NCBI GenBank assembly: GCA_023511325.1
Contig: JAIMBU010000123.1
Coordinates: 1-7,167, forward strand
DNA from: Gorillibacterium sp.
GTDB taxonomy: Bacteria; Bacillota; Bacilli; Paenibacillales; NBRC-103111
Direction: 5' to 3'
DNA: 7,167 nucleotides
Part shown: positions 1 to 5,040 of the stretch, piece by piece
How the letters are laid out: every line of letters begins with the position of its first letter
How positions within the stretch are numbered: position 1 is the first letter of the stretch
Notes under the pieces: generated by a model
The model's input: only the letters and a program-made list of their open reading frames with translations
Database searches by the model: none
Told to the model about the DNA's origin: nothing
Made by a program: the position numbers and the translations under genes

Positions 1-90
1 TCGGCAACCCGTGAGAAAATTCAAGCAGCCGTTTTGACTGAGTATGAGAACGCGGCTATTGAAGAGGATGTTATCGAAGAAGGAGCCTGA
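1..90 (+). CDS. spoVG: SpoVG, C-terminal fragment (septation regulator / RNA-binding protein)
   Basis: This is the last 29 codons of a gene that begins before the window and ends at TGA 88-90. The readable tail contains ATREKIQAAVLTEYENA, which matches the end of the SpoVG core (in B. subtilis the equivalent is STRGKIQDAVLNEY), followed by a short acidic variable tail ending EEGA. SpoVG is a small cytoplasmic protein of about 95 residues that binds nucleic acid and affects septation and sporulation in Bacillus; that role is family knowledge. Its position directly upstream of glmU is the conserved gene order in Bacillales and supports the call. A strong terminator follows 17 bases after the stop, so most spoVG transcription probably ends before glmU. 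The start, promoter and N-terminal beta-sheet region are outside the window. Confidence 0.9.
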   Translation, partial: SATREKIQAAVLTEYENAAIEEDVIEEGA

Positions 91-107
91 TCGTTCATCA
101 CCTGTGT

Positions 108-147
108 GAGAGCCTATGTCTTAAGACGCAGGCTCTCTTTTCTTTTT
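108..147 (+). terminator. Intrinsic terminator after spoVG
   Basis: GAGAGCCT (108-115) is exactly complementary to AGGCTCTC (130-137). The loop contains a further small palindrome, GTCTTAAGAC, that can extend the stem. A T-rich run, TTTTCTTTTT (138-147), follows at once. This is a textbook rho-independent terminator, placed 17 bases after the spoVG stop. Confidence 0.92.
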
Positions 148-212
148 CCAATATTTCCGCTATAGTGATGGTGACCTAGGGCGTTTGATTGATAAAATGA
201 ATAACAGATACT

Positions 213-220
213 GGTATGCT
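213..220 (+). promoter_or_regulatory. Candidate extended -10 promoter for glmU
   Basis: TGG-TATGCT at 213-220 fits an extended -10 element (TGN plus a TATAAT-like hexamer). The nearest -35-like sequence, TTGATA (189-194), is 20 bases away, longer than ideal. Some promoter is expected here because a strong terminator closes spoVG, but this one is weak. AT-rich alternatives such as TATATT (234-239) cannot be excluded. Confidence 0.25.
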
Positions 221-287
221 GAACTTTTATAGTTATATTAACTCTTGTGTTTGTGCAATAGATAAGAATGAGATGGAGTGATTGATT

Positions 288-1694
288 GTGCGTATATTTG
301 GAATTGTACTTGCTGCTGGACAAGGAAAAAGAATGAAGTCGAAGCTGTACAAAGTGCTTCACCCTGTATGTGGCACCCCGATGGTAGGTCATATCGTTGG
401 TCTACTTGATCAAATAGGCTGTTCCCAGAAAATCGTTGTTGTCGGCCATGGTGCTGAGGCTGTCAAAGCCTACCTTGGGGATAAGGCAGAATTTGTTCAT
501 CAGCAAGAGCAACTCGGAACAGGTCACGCTGTGTTGCAAGCCAAGGATTTAATTGGTTCCGAGGAGGGGATAACCTTCGTACTTTACGGAGATACGCCAC
601 TTATTCTGCAAGATAGCCTAGAGAAGATGGCTATATTGGTCCAAGATGAGGTCGCCGCTGTAGTCATGACAGCTGAGATTGATCGTCCTACTGGTTATGG
701 TCGCATTTTGCGTGATGATCAGAATCTGCTAGCGGGCATTGTGGAAGAAAAAGATTGTTCACCCGAACAGAAAGCAATCAGAGAGATCAATACAGGCATT
801 TATTGCTTCGATAATCGCAAGTTGTTTGCGGCTTTAGAAGAAATCACCAACAACAACGCTTCGGGAGAGTACTATTTGACCGATGTCATCCAAATTCTCC
901 GTGAACGGGGCGAGAAGGTAGTTTCTTACCTGACCGCTGATTCATCAGAAGCTGTAGGTGTCAACGACCGGTTGGCTCTGGCAGAGGCTGAAGAGATCAT
1001 GCGCCAAAGAATTAATCGTCAGCATATGCTCAGAGGTGTCACGATTAAAGACCCTGCTACCACCTATATTGATGCGACGGTCACCATTGGTGCGGATACA
1101 TTGATTCTTCCTGGCTCTATCCTAAAAGGGGCTACCTCGATTGGGGAAGATTGCATAATTGGACCACAGGCGGATCTGACTGACTCTACCATTGCGGATG
1201 GTGTGAGCATTAAATATTCCGTATTGTATGATACGGTGGTTGGTGCTGCGACAACGGTTGGTCCTTACGCGAATCTCCGTGCCGGGACAAAACTTGCAGA
1301 TAATGTCAAGGTCGGAGACTTTGTAGAGATTAAGAACGCCACACTGGATACAGGTAGTAAGGTCTCTCACTTGAGCTACATTGGGGATGCACGAGTAGGT
1401 AAGAACGTAAATATTGGCTGTGGAGCCATCACGGTTAATTACGATGGATATAACAAACACATGACGCTTATTGGCGATAACGCTTTTGTCGGCAGCAATG
1501 TTAACCTGATCGCTCCAATCACCGTTGGTCAGGGGGCATTTATTGTGGCGGGTTCAACGATTACGAAGGATGTCGAAGAAGATGCACTGGCGGTTGCGCG
1601 TGAACGGCAGACGAACAAACCAGGCTATGGTGCCAAGCTACGCGCGAGGATGCTGCGGAAGAAGGATAACAAGGATAATATCGGCGGTGAATAG
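288..1694 (+). CDS. glmU: Bifunctional GlmU: GlcNAc-1-phosphate uridyltransferase / glucosamine-1-phosphate acetyltransferase
   Basis: GlmU acetylates glucosamine-1-phosphate with acetyl-CoA and then couples it to UTP, giving UDP-GlcNAc, the cytoplasmic precursor of peptidoglycan and wall polymers. The N-terminal pyrophosphorylase domain has the nucleotide loop LAAGQGKRM (residues 8-16), Lys22 and the metal-binding GDTPL (Asp102). From about residue 250 the protein becomes a left-handed beta-helix of hexapeptide repeats. Counterparts of the E. coli acetyltransferase residues are visible: His361 (HLSYIGD), Asn384 and Lys390 (NYDGYNKH) and Arg438 (ARERQ), at a constant offset of two. The 468-residue length is typical. 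GTG 288 is preferred because GGAG at 275-278 lies 9 bases upstream; TTG 282 is an alternative start only 3 bases from it and would add two residues. The stop is TAG, relevant to the TAG in mfd. The usual downstream neighbour prs is absent. Confidence 0.96.
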   Translation: MRIFGIVLAAGQGKRMKSKLYKVLHPVCGTPMVGHIVGLLDQIGCSQKIVVVGHGAEAVKAYLGDKAEFVHQQEQLGTGHAVLQAKDLIGSEEGITFVLYGDTPLILQDSLEKMAILVQDEVAAVVMTAEIDRPTGYGRILRDDQNLLAGIVEEKDCSPEQKAIREINTGIYCFDNRKLFAALEEITNNNASGEYYLTDVIQILRERGEKVVSYLTADSSEAVGVNDRLALAEAEEIMRQRINRQHMLRGVTIKDPATTYIDATVTIGADTLILPGSILKGATSIGEDCIIGPQADLTDSTIADGVSIKYSVLYDTVVGAATTVGPYANLRAGTKLADNVKVGDFVEIKNATLDTGSKVSHLSYIGDARVGKNVNIGCGAITVNYDGYNKHMTLIGDNAFVGSNVNLIAPITVGQGAFIVAGSTITKDVEEDALAVARERQTNKPGYGAKLRARMLRKKDNKDNIGGE

Positions 1695-1718
1695 AAGCGT
1701 AGTTTAGCAGTTTTGTTG

Positions 1719-1743
1719 GTTGAATCCTATTCATAATGGGTAA
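1719..1743 (+). promoter_or_regulatory. Sigma-B-type promoter candidate upstream of ctc
   Basis: GTTGAA (1719-1724), a 13-base spacer, then GGGTAA (1738-1743). The sigma-B consensus is GTTTAA, 12-14 bases, GGGTAT, so each box has one mismatch and the spacing fits. In B. subtilis ctc is a classic sigma-B-dependent general stress gene with its promoter in the same place. Transcription would begin near 1750, leaving a leader of about 75 bases. The related sporulation factors sigma-F and sigma-G recognise similar -10 boxes and are alternatives. Confidence 0.55.
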
Positions 1744-1808
1744 TATAGAAAGTAGATAACACTATTTTCTCGTTCGCCCCGTTCAAACCTTGGGACGTTC
1801 GCACGCAC

Positions 1809-1817
1809 TAAGGAGGT
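1809..1817 (+). promoter_or_regulatory. Strong Shine-Dalgarno site of ctc with two competing ATGs
   Basis: TAAGGAGGT is nearly fully complementary to the 16S rRNA 3' end. The ctc ATG at 1827 lies 10 bases after the final GG of the core. A closer ATG at 1822, 5 bases after it, is out of frame and opens a 6-codon frame (MAWLFE) ending at TAA 1840-1842. The L25-family N-terminus is in the 1827 frame, so the first ATG is a decoy or a weak uORF. Confidence 0.75.
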
Positions 1818-1826
1818 AAAAATGGC

Positions 1827-2444
1827 ATGGCTATTCGAATAAGTGCTCAAGTTCGTACAGGTAAAAGCGGTTCGGCCATCCATAATCTTCGGAGCTCAGG
1901 AAACATTCCGGCATCCGTATATGGCAGGAAAATTGATGGTGGTGAATCTATTTCTGTGGTAGAGAAGGAACTTGGATTAATTCTACGTAAGAATCCTCAT
2001 GCCGTGATCCAGTTGGATATTGCCGAGCAAGGCAATTACCCCGTAATGATCAATGAGATTCAGCGAGACAAGGTTTCTGGAAAAGTACTGCATGTAGATT
2101 TTCACCAGATTAGTATGGATGAACTGGTTAAATCTATCGTAGGGATTGAACTTACGGGTGACTCACCAGGAGTTAAAGAGGGCGGTATATTATCCGTCGA
2201 AACACATGAAATCGAAATTCGCTGTTTACCAGCTAACCTTCCTCCCATACTCTCAATTGATATTAGTGGGCTTCATGTAGGAGATAATGTGCTCGTCTCC
2301 GACCTTGATATTCCCGAAGGAATTGAGTTGTTAACCGACTCCACGAGCGTTGTCGTCACGATTTTGGCGCCGCAGAAGGAAATTGTGGAAGAGTCGGATG
2401 AGGTGGAAGTTCCCGTAAGTGAAGTAGTCGTTCCGAAAGAATAA
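1827..2444 (+). CDS. ctc: 50S ribosomal protein L25 / general stress protein Ctc
   Basis: This 205-residue protein belongs to the long L25/TL5/Ctc family (B. subtilis Ctc is about the same length). Family knowledge says it binds 5S rRNA in the large ribosomal subunit, with stress-induced synthesis in Bacillus. The N-terminal L25 domain (about residues 1-93) shows the family pattern LRSSGNIPASVYGRK near residues 21-35 and VLHVDFHQ near 87-94. The C-terminal TL5-type beta domain (about 95-185) includes LTGDSPGVKEGGIL. The protein ends in an acidic tail rich in Glu and Val, a common variable feature. ATG 1827 is chosen because its frame gives the conserved start MAIRISAQ; an out-of-frame ATG sits 5 bases upstream. 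A sigma-B-like promoter precedes the gene and a strong terminator follows, so it may be transcribed alone. The symbol rplY is also used for this family. Confidence 0.93.
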   Translation: MAIRISAQVRTGKSGSAIHNLRSSGNIPASVYGRKIDGGESISVVEKELGLILRKNPHAVIQLDIAEQGNYPVMINEIQRDKVSGKVLHVDFHQISMDELVKSIVGIELTGDSPGVKEGGILSVETHEIEIRCLPANLPPILSIDISGLHVGDNVLVSDLDIPEGIELLTDSTSVVVTILAPQKEIVEESDEVEVPVSEVVVPKE

Positions 2445-2456
2445 ATAAGCTCTTTA

Positions 2457-2492
2457 GTAAAAGCTGCTTCCACTGGAAGCAGCTTTACTTTT
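2457..2492 (+). terminator. Intrinsic terminator after ctc
   Basis: A 12-base arm, AAAGCTGCTTCC (2460-2471), is perfectly complementary to GGAAGCAGCTTT (2475-2486) across a 3-base ACT loop. The flanking GTA and TAC can extend the stem past a single bulged A. TTTT (2489-2492) follows. The stem is very strong and lies just after the ctc stop, separating ctc from pth. Confidence 0.9.
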
Positions 2493-2553
2493 AGCATAAG
2501 GACGGTAAATGAGAATATATATTTATGTCTGTTGTAGAGAATACCGTTCATTT

Positions 2554-2562
2554 TGATATAAT
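2554..2562 (+). promoter_or_regulatory. Extended -10 sigma-A promoter for pth
   Basis: TGA-TATAAT at 2554-2562 is a perfect extended -10 element. The upstream -35 is poor: TTGTAG (2532-2537) with a 19-base spacer is the best candidate, which an extended -10 can tolerate. The element lies between the ctc terminator and the pth start, where a promoter is needed, and would give a leader of about 50 bases. Confidence 0.6.
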
Positions 2563-2619
2563 GAGGTATGCAAATTGAATGAAGCAGACACTTGAGAAGT
2601 CGAAAGGAACGAAAAGAAG

Positions 2620-3180
2620 ATGAAATGGTTCGTAGGACTCGGCAATCCAGGCCGCGAATACCGGGCAACCCGGCATAATGTCGGCTTTATGACACTAGAT
2701 CGTTTTGCCGAAGAGATGGGAATTACTTTTAAAGAGAGTAAGTGCAAGGCTTGGGTTGGAGAGGGGCTTGTTGACGGGGTTAAGGTATACCTGATCAAAC
2801 CAGCCACCTTTATGAACTTATCAGGGGAGGCGGTTCGCGCCTTCCAGCAATTCCATAAAGCTGAGCTTGCGGATATGATAGTCATTTATGATGATCTGGA
2901 TACAGAGGTAGGAAACCTTAGGCTTCGCTATCAGGGTGGGGCAGGAGGTCACAACGGCATCAAGTCGATCATTCAGCATACTGGAACACAGACCTTCAAT
3001 CGCATCCGCATCGGGATATCGCGTCCTGCGCCTGGTCGTGATATTGCTCAGTATGTGTTATCCGAATTTCCTAAGACGGATGCCAAGTTATTGCCGGACG
3101 TTCTGGAAAAAGCAACCCAAGCGATGAGGTTTGCAGTGGATCATAACTTTGAACAGACGATGGGTAAATTCAATGTATAA
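2620..3180 (+). CDS. pth: Peptidyl-tRNA hydrolase (bacterial Pth1 type)
   Basis: Pth cleaves the ester bond of peptidyl-tRNAs that drop off ribosomes, recycling tRNA in the cytoplasm; it is normally essential in bacteria. The 186-residue length is typical. All key family residues are visible: GLGNPG at 6-11 with Asn9, catalytic His19 in TRHNVGF, FMNLSG with Met65 and Asn66, the acidic YDDLD with Asp91, and GGAGGHNG with His111 and Asn112. These track E. coli Asn10, His20, Met67, Asn68, Asp93, His113 and Asn114 closely. The start is supported by the conserved N-terminus MKWFVGLGNPG; the ribosome site is modest, AAAGGA at 2603-2608 with further purines closer in. A promoter with an extended -10 lies upstream. 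No terminator is evident before fin, 86 bases downstream, so the two may be co-transcribed. Confidence 0.97.
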   Translation: MKWFVGLGNPGREYRATRHNVGFMTLDRFAEEMGITFKESKCKAWVGEGLVDGVKVYLIKPATFMNLSGEAVRAFQQFHKAELADMIVIYDDLDTEVGNLRLRYQGGAGGHNGIKSIIQHTGTQTFNRIRIGISRPAPGRDIAQYVLSEFPKTDAKLLPDVLEKATQAMRFAVDHNFEQTMGKFNV

Positions 3181-3252
3181 ATATCTTTTCTTGGCATAAG
3201 GAGTTAAAAAGATAGATCTCCGGGCATACTGGATAGAAGTATATCCTGTAGC

Positions 3253-3260
3253 AAGGAGGT
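3253..3260 (+). promoter_or_regulatory. Strong Shine-Dalgarno site of fin
   Basis: AAGGAGGT ends 6 bases before ATG 3267, ideal strength and spacing, and fixes the fin start. Just upstream, GGATA (3231-3235) and TATCC (3242-3246) can form a small weak hairpin. It leaves the site free and is not a terminator. Confidence 0.85.
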
Positions 3261-3266
3261 TTTCAC

Positions 3267-3497
3267 ATGGAAATTCGTTATGTTTGCCGTCACTGCCAAT
3301 CGGTGATGGGTGTTCTGAATAGTACTTCTGTAAGCGAGGTGCAGTTAGGCTTTCATTCCTTGACCCTTGAAGAGCGACAGGATATAATAGCATATAATCT
3401 TGAAGGTGGAATGACTGTGAAGTTGACCTGTGAGTTTTGCAGAGAGGCGCTTACAGCTAATCCCGAACTTTCTCTTATCAGCAGCCCATTACAATAA
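3267..3497 (+). CDS. fin: Anti-sigma-F factor Fin (YabK family)
   Basis: The protein has 76 residues, the same size as B. subtilis Fin (formerly YabK). Family knowledge: Fin is made in the forespore during sporulation and inhibits sigma-F, aiding the switch to sigma-G. The sequence has the two expected cysteine pairs, CRHC (7-10) and CEFC (55-58), which would bind a zinc ion. Between them is the conserved stretch LGFHSLTLEERQDII (27-41). There is no signal peptide or membrane segment, as expected for a cytoplasmic regulator. Its place between pth and mfd is the conserved one. In B. subtilis fin is sigma-F dependent; I did not find a convincing sigma-F promoter in the 86-base pth-fin gap, so it may be read from pth or from a divergent promoter. 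Confidence 0.93.
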   Translation: MEIRYVCRHCQSVMGVLNSTSVSEVQLGFHSLTLEERQDIIAYNLEGGMTVKLTCEFCREALTANPELSLISSPLQ

Positions 3498-3506
3498 ATA
3501 CTATTT

Positions 3507-3512
3507 TATAAT
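3507..3512 (+). promoter_or_regulatory. Possible -10 box upstream of mfd
   Basis: TATAAT at 3507-3512 is a perfect -10 hexamer just after the fin stop, but no good -35 is present at 16-18 bases and there is no TG extension. It overlaps a small inverted repeat, ACTATT/AATAGT (3500-3515), that lacks a T-run and is too weak to be called a terminator. A start near 3519 would transcribe the structured mfd leader. Confidence 0.25.
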
Positions 3513-3570
3513 AGTGAACATCAGCAACGATCTTAGAACTTTGGATAAGGAACAGGACTCGTGTCACTCT

Positions 3571-3624
3571 CCCCCATGGTAGCAGCAGGCTTATCCTGCT
3601 GTGATCCGGTTTGGGGGTTCTTTT
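3571..3624 (+). terminator. Terminator or attenuator-like structure in the mfd leader
   Basis: An outer stem pairs CCCCCA (3571-3576) with TGGGGG (3612-3617), enclosing a 7-bp hairpin CAGCAGG/CCTGCTG (3583-3589 with 3595-3601). TTCTTTT (3618-3624) follows. This resembles a two-part intrinsic terminator between fin and mfd. Two alternative pairings exist: GGATAAG (3543-3549) with CTTATCC (3590-3596), which would break the inner hairpin, and CCCCCA with the G-run of the mfd ribosome site (3645-3650). It may be a plain fin terminator or a regulated leader. Confidence 0.5.
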
Positions 3625-3645
3625 GATGCGTTCGGTTCGCTTTGT

Positions 3646-3653
3646 GGGGGGTG
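3646..3653 (+). promoter_or_regulatory. Unusual G-run Shine-Dalgarno site of mfd
   Basis: GGGGGGTG lies 4 bases before ATG 3658. It can pair with the 16S rRNA end using one G-U wobble where AAGGAGGTG has A. The same G-run could pair with CCCCCA at 3571-3576, which would hide the site. Confidence 0.55.
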
Positions 3654-3657
3654 TATC

Positions 3658-5037
3658 ATGCGGGAACTAATCTCCGCTTTTTCAGCGGACAATGATTTTG
3701 GGAGCATCGTAGCGGGTATCCGTTCAGGGATGCGAGAACAGTTGGTATCAGGCTTAGCGGGTTCTTCGCGCCAAGTTATGATCGCTGCTCTTCTAGAACA
3801 GACAAGCAAGCCGATTCTGGTTGTGACTCATAACATGTTCGCCGCCCAAAAAATAGCAGAGGATTTAATAGAATGCATCTCACCTGAACGTGTTCTGCTC
3901 TATCCAGCGCAGGAGATGCTTTCTGCTGAAGCGGCAGTGGCAAGCACGGATATTGTGGCTCAGAGAGTCGATGCCCTCACCAGGCTTGCTGCAGGATTCT
4001 CGGGAATTGTCATCACACCCTATGCAGGCCTTCGACGTTTACTGCCAACAAGCAGCGTATTTATGGATTCTCAGGTTTCAATCCAGGAAGGGGAAGAACT
4101 CGTTCTGGAGGATTTTCTGCGTCGTTTGACCGAGCTTGGTTACGAACGGGTAGAGCGGGTAGAGAAGAAAGGTGAGCTTTGTGTACGGGGGGGGATTATC
4201 GACGTGTACCCGCTGACGGCTATCCTTCCCTGCAGAATAGAGTTGTTCGATGTGATCGTAGACTCGATTCGATCCTTTGATCCAGAGACACAGCGTTCTA
4301 CCATACGTCTAAACCAATTGGCTATTCCGCCTGCCAAAGAGATTATTGGAGAAGCATGGCGCTTCCAAAGCGCGGCTAACCATGCCGTTTCGCTTGTAGA
4401 CGCTCAGCTTGAGAAAATGGCAGACCGTCAGGCTAAAATCAAGTTGAAAGAAACCATGGGGGACGAGATTCGACGTTTAGAGCAAGGTGTTTCTTTTGCA
4501 GGTGTATCCAAGTATATTTCACTCCTTTATCCAGAACGACAAACCTTACTTGATTATGTCGCCAAAGATTCAGTGCTTATCATCGATGAGCCAGCGCGCT
4601 TATTGGAAACCGCCAAGCAACTAGAGCGAGATGAAGCGGAGTGGATGACAGGCCAACTGCAAGAAGGCAAGTCAGTGCCAGCCTTGACCTTATCTAAACC
4701 CTACGATTCCTTACTGCATAGAAAAATGTTTCAAACGGTTTATCTCTCACTCTTTTTGCGTCAGGTACCGCAGACACAGCCTCAGAACATCGTCAATTTT
4801 ATGTGTCGAACCATGAAAAACTTTCACGGACAGATGAATTTACTAAAAACAGAAACCGATCGGTGGAAGAAAAACGGCGTTCGTGTTATTTTGCTTGCGG
4901 AAGGAAACGAGCGGAAAGAGCGTGCGCGGCGTGTATTAGCTGATTATCACATCGATGAGCCAGAAATTATCGATGGTAGTTTGCAATTAGGCTTTGAGCT
5001 GCCGTCTATTAAGCTCGTGGTCATTACCGAAGGATAG
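3658..5037 (+). CDS. mfd: Mfd N-terminal part (UvrB-like module and D3), ended by in-frame TAG
   Basis: This 459-residue frame is the first part of Mfd (TRCF), which displaces stalled RNA polymerase from damaged DNA and recruits UvrA. It covers the UvrB-like module D1a-D2-D1b (about residues 1-340) and D3 (about 345-445). Recognisable stretches are MREQLVSGLAGSSRQVM (25-41), whose degenerate P-loop is normal for Mfd, RGGIIDVYPL (177-186) and FHGQMN (389-394). ATG 3658 is chosen for the family-like start MRELISAF and its G-rich ribosome site; GTG 3601 in the same frame falls inside the leader hairpin. The end, LVVITEG followed by TAG, is abnormal. In homologues the frame continues with an acidic residue and then a phenylalanine, so TAG probably replaces a GAG codon. 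D2, the UvrA-contacting domain, is present. The rest of Mfd follows in the same frame. Confidence 0.9.
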   Translation: MRELISAFSADNDFGSIVAGIRSGMREQLVSGLAGSSRQVMIAALLEQTSKPILVVTHNMFAAQKIAEDLIECISPERVLLYPAQEMLSAEAAVASTDIVAQRVDALTRLAAGFSGIVITPYAGLRRLLPTSSVFMDSQVSIQEGEELVLEDFLRRLTELGYERVERVEKKGELCVRGGIIDVYPLTAILPCRIELFDVIVDSIRSFDPETQRSTIRLNQLAIPPAKEIIGEAWRFQSAANHAVSLVDAQLEKMADRQAKIKLKETMGDEIRRLEQGVSFAGVSKYISLLYPERQTLLDYVAKDSVLIIDEPARLLETAKQLERDEAEWMTGQLQEGKSVPALTLSKPYDSLLHRKMFQTVYLSLFLRQVPQTQPQNIVNFMCRTMKNFHGQMNLLKTETDRWKKNGVRVILLAEGNERKERARRVLADYHIDEPEIIDGSLQLGFELPSIKLVVITEG

Positions 5038-5040
5038 ATG
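5029..5040 (+). other. In-frame amber stop and adjoining restart codon inside mfd
   Basis: TAG (5035-5037) is followed with no gap by ATG (5038-5040), in the same frame. GAAGGA (5029-5034) lies 3 bases before the ATG, a weak, rather close ribosome site. One base (TAG versus GAG) would restore a continuous Mfd frame of at least 1170 codons. No frameshift or other stop lies on either side. Possible readings are a point mutation, a base-call error, a split gene expressed by reinitiation, or amber readthrough. Confidence 0.85.

Noticed and set aside
114..392. Minus-strand open frame of 92 residues over the spoVG-glmU gap
   Set aside because: It overlaps the terminator and the glmU start, has a low-complexity composition and no recognisable family. 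It is most likely chance.
1122..1460. Minus-strand open frame of 112 residues inside glmU
   Set aside because: It lies opposite the GlmU beta-helix repeats, whose periodic codons easily leave the reverse frame open. It has no family resemblance.
2502..2547. ACGGTA (2502-2507) and TACCGT (2542-2547) as an operator flanking the pth promoter
   Set aside because: A 6-base inverted repeat separated by 34 bases is expected by chance in AT-rich intergenic DNA, and no known operator matches.
3181..3266. Sigma-F promoter for fin, and a purine-rich AAGGAG near 3198-3203 as a second start site
   Set aside because: GCATA and GTATA strings occur, but none has a matching -10 box about 15 bases downstream. 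The AAGGAG has no start codon at a usable distance.
3601..3657. Upstream start of mfd at GTG 3601
   Set aside because: The extra 19 residues lie within the terminator-like hairpin and do not resemble the Mfd N-terminus. ATG 3658 gives a family-like start and has a ribosome site.
5035..5037. General recoding of TAG (pyrrolysine or an amber-reassigned code)
   Set aside because: glmU in this same window ends in TAG at the family-typical C-terminus, and readthrough there would only add a short tail that looks non-homologous. Mfd does not contain pyrrolysine in any family I know. Local readthrough stays possible, but general recoding is not supported.
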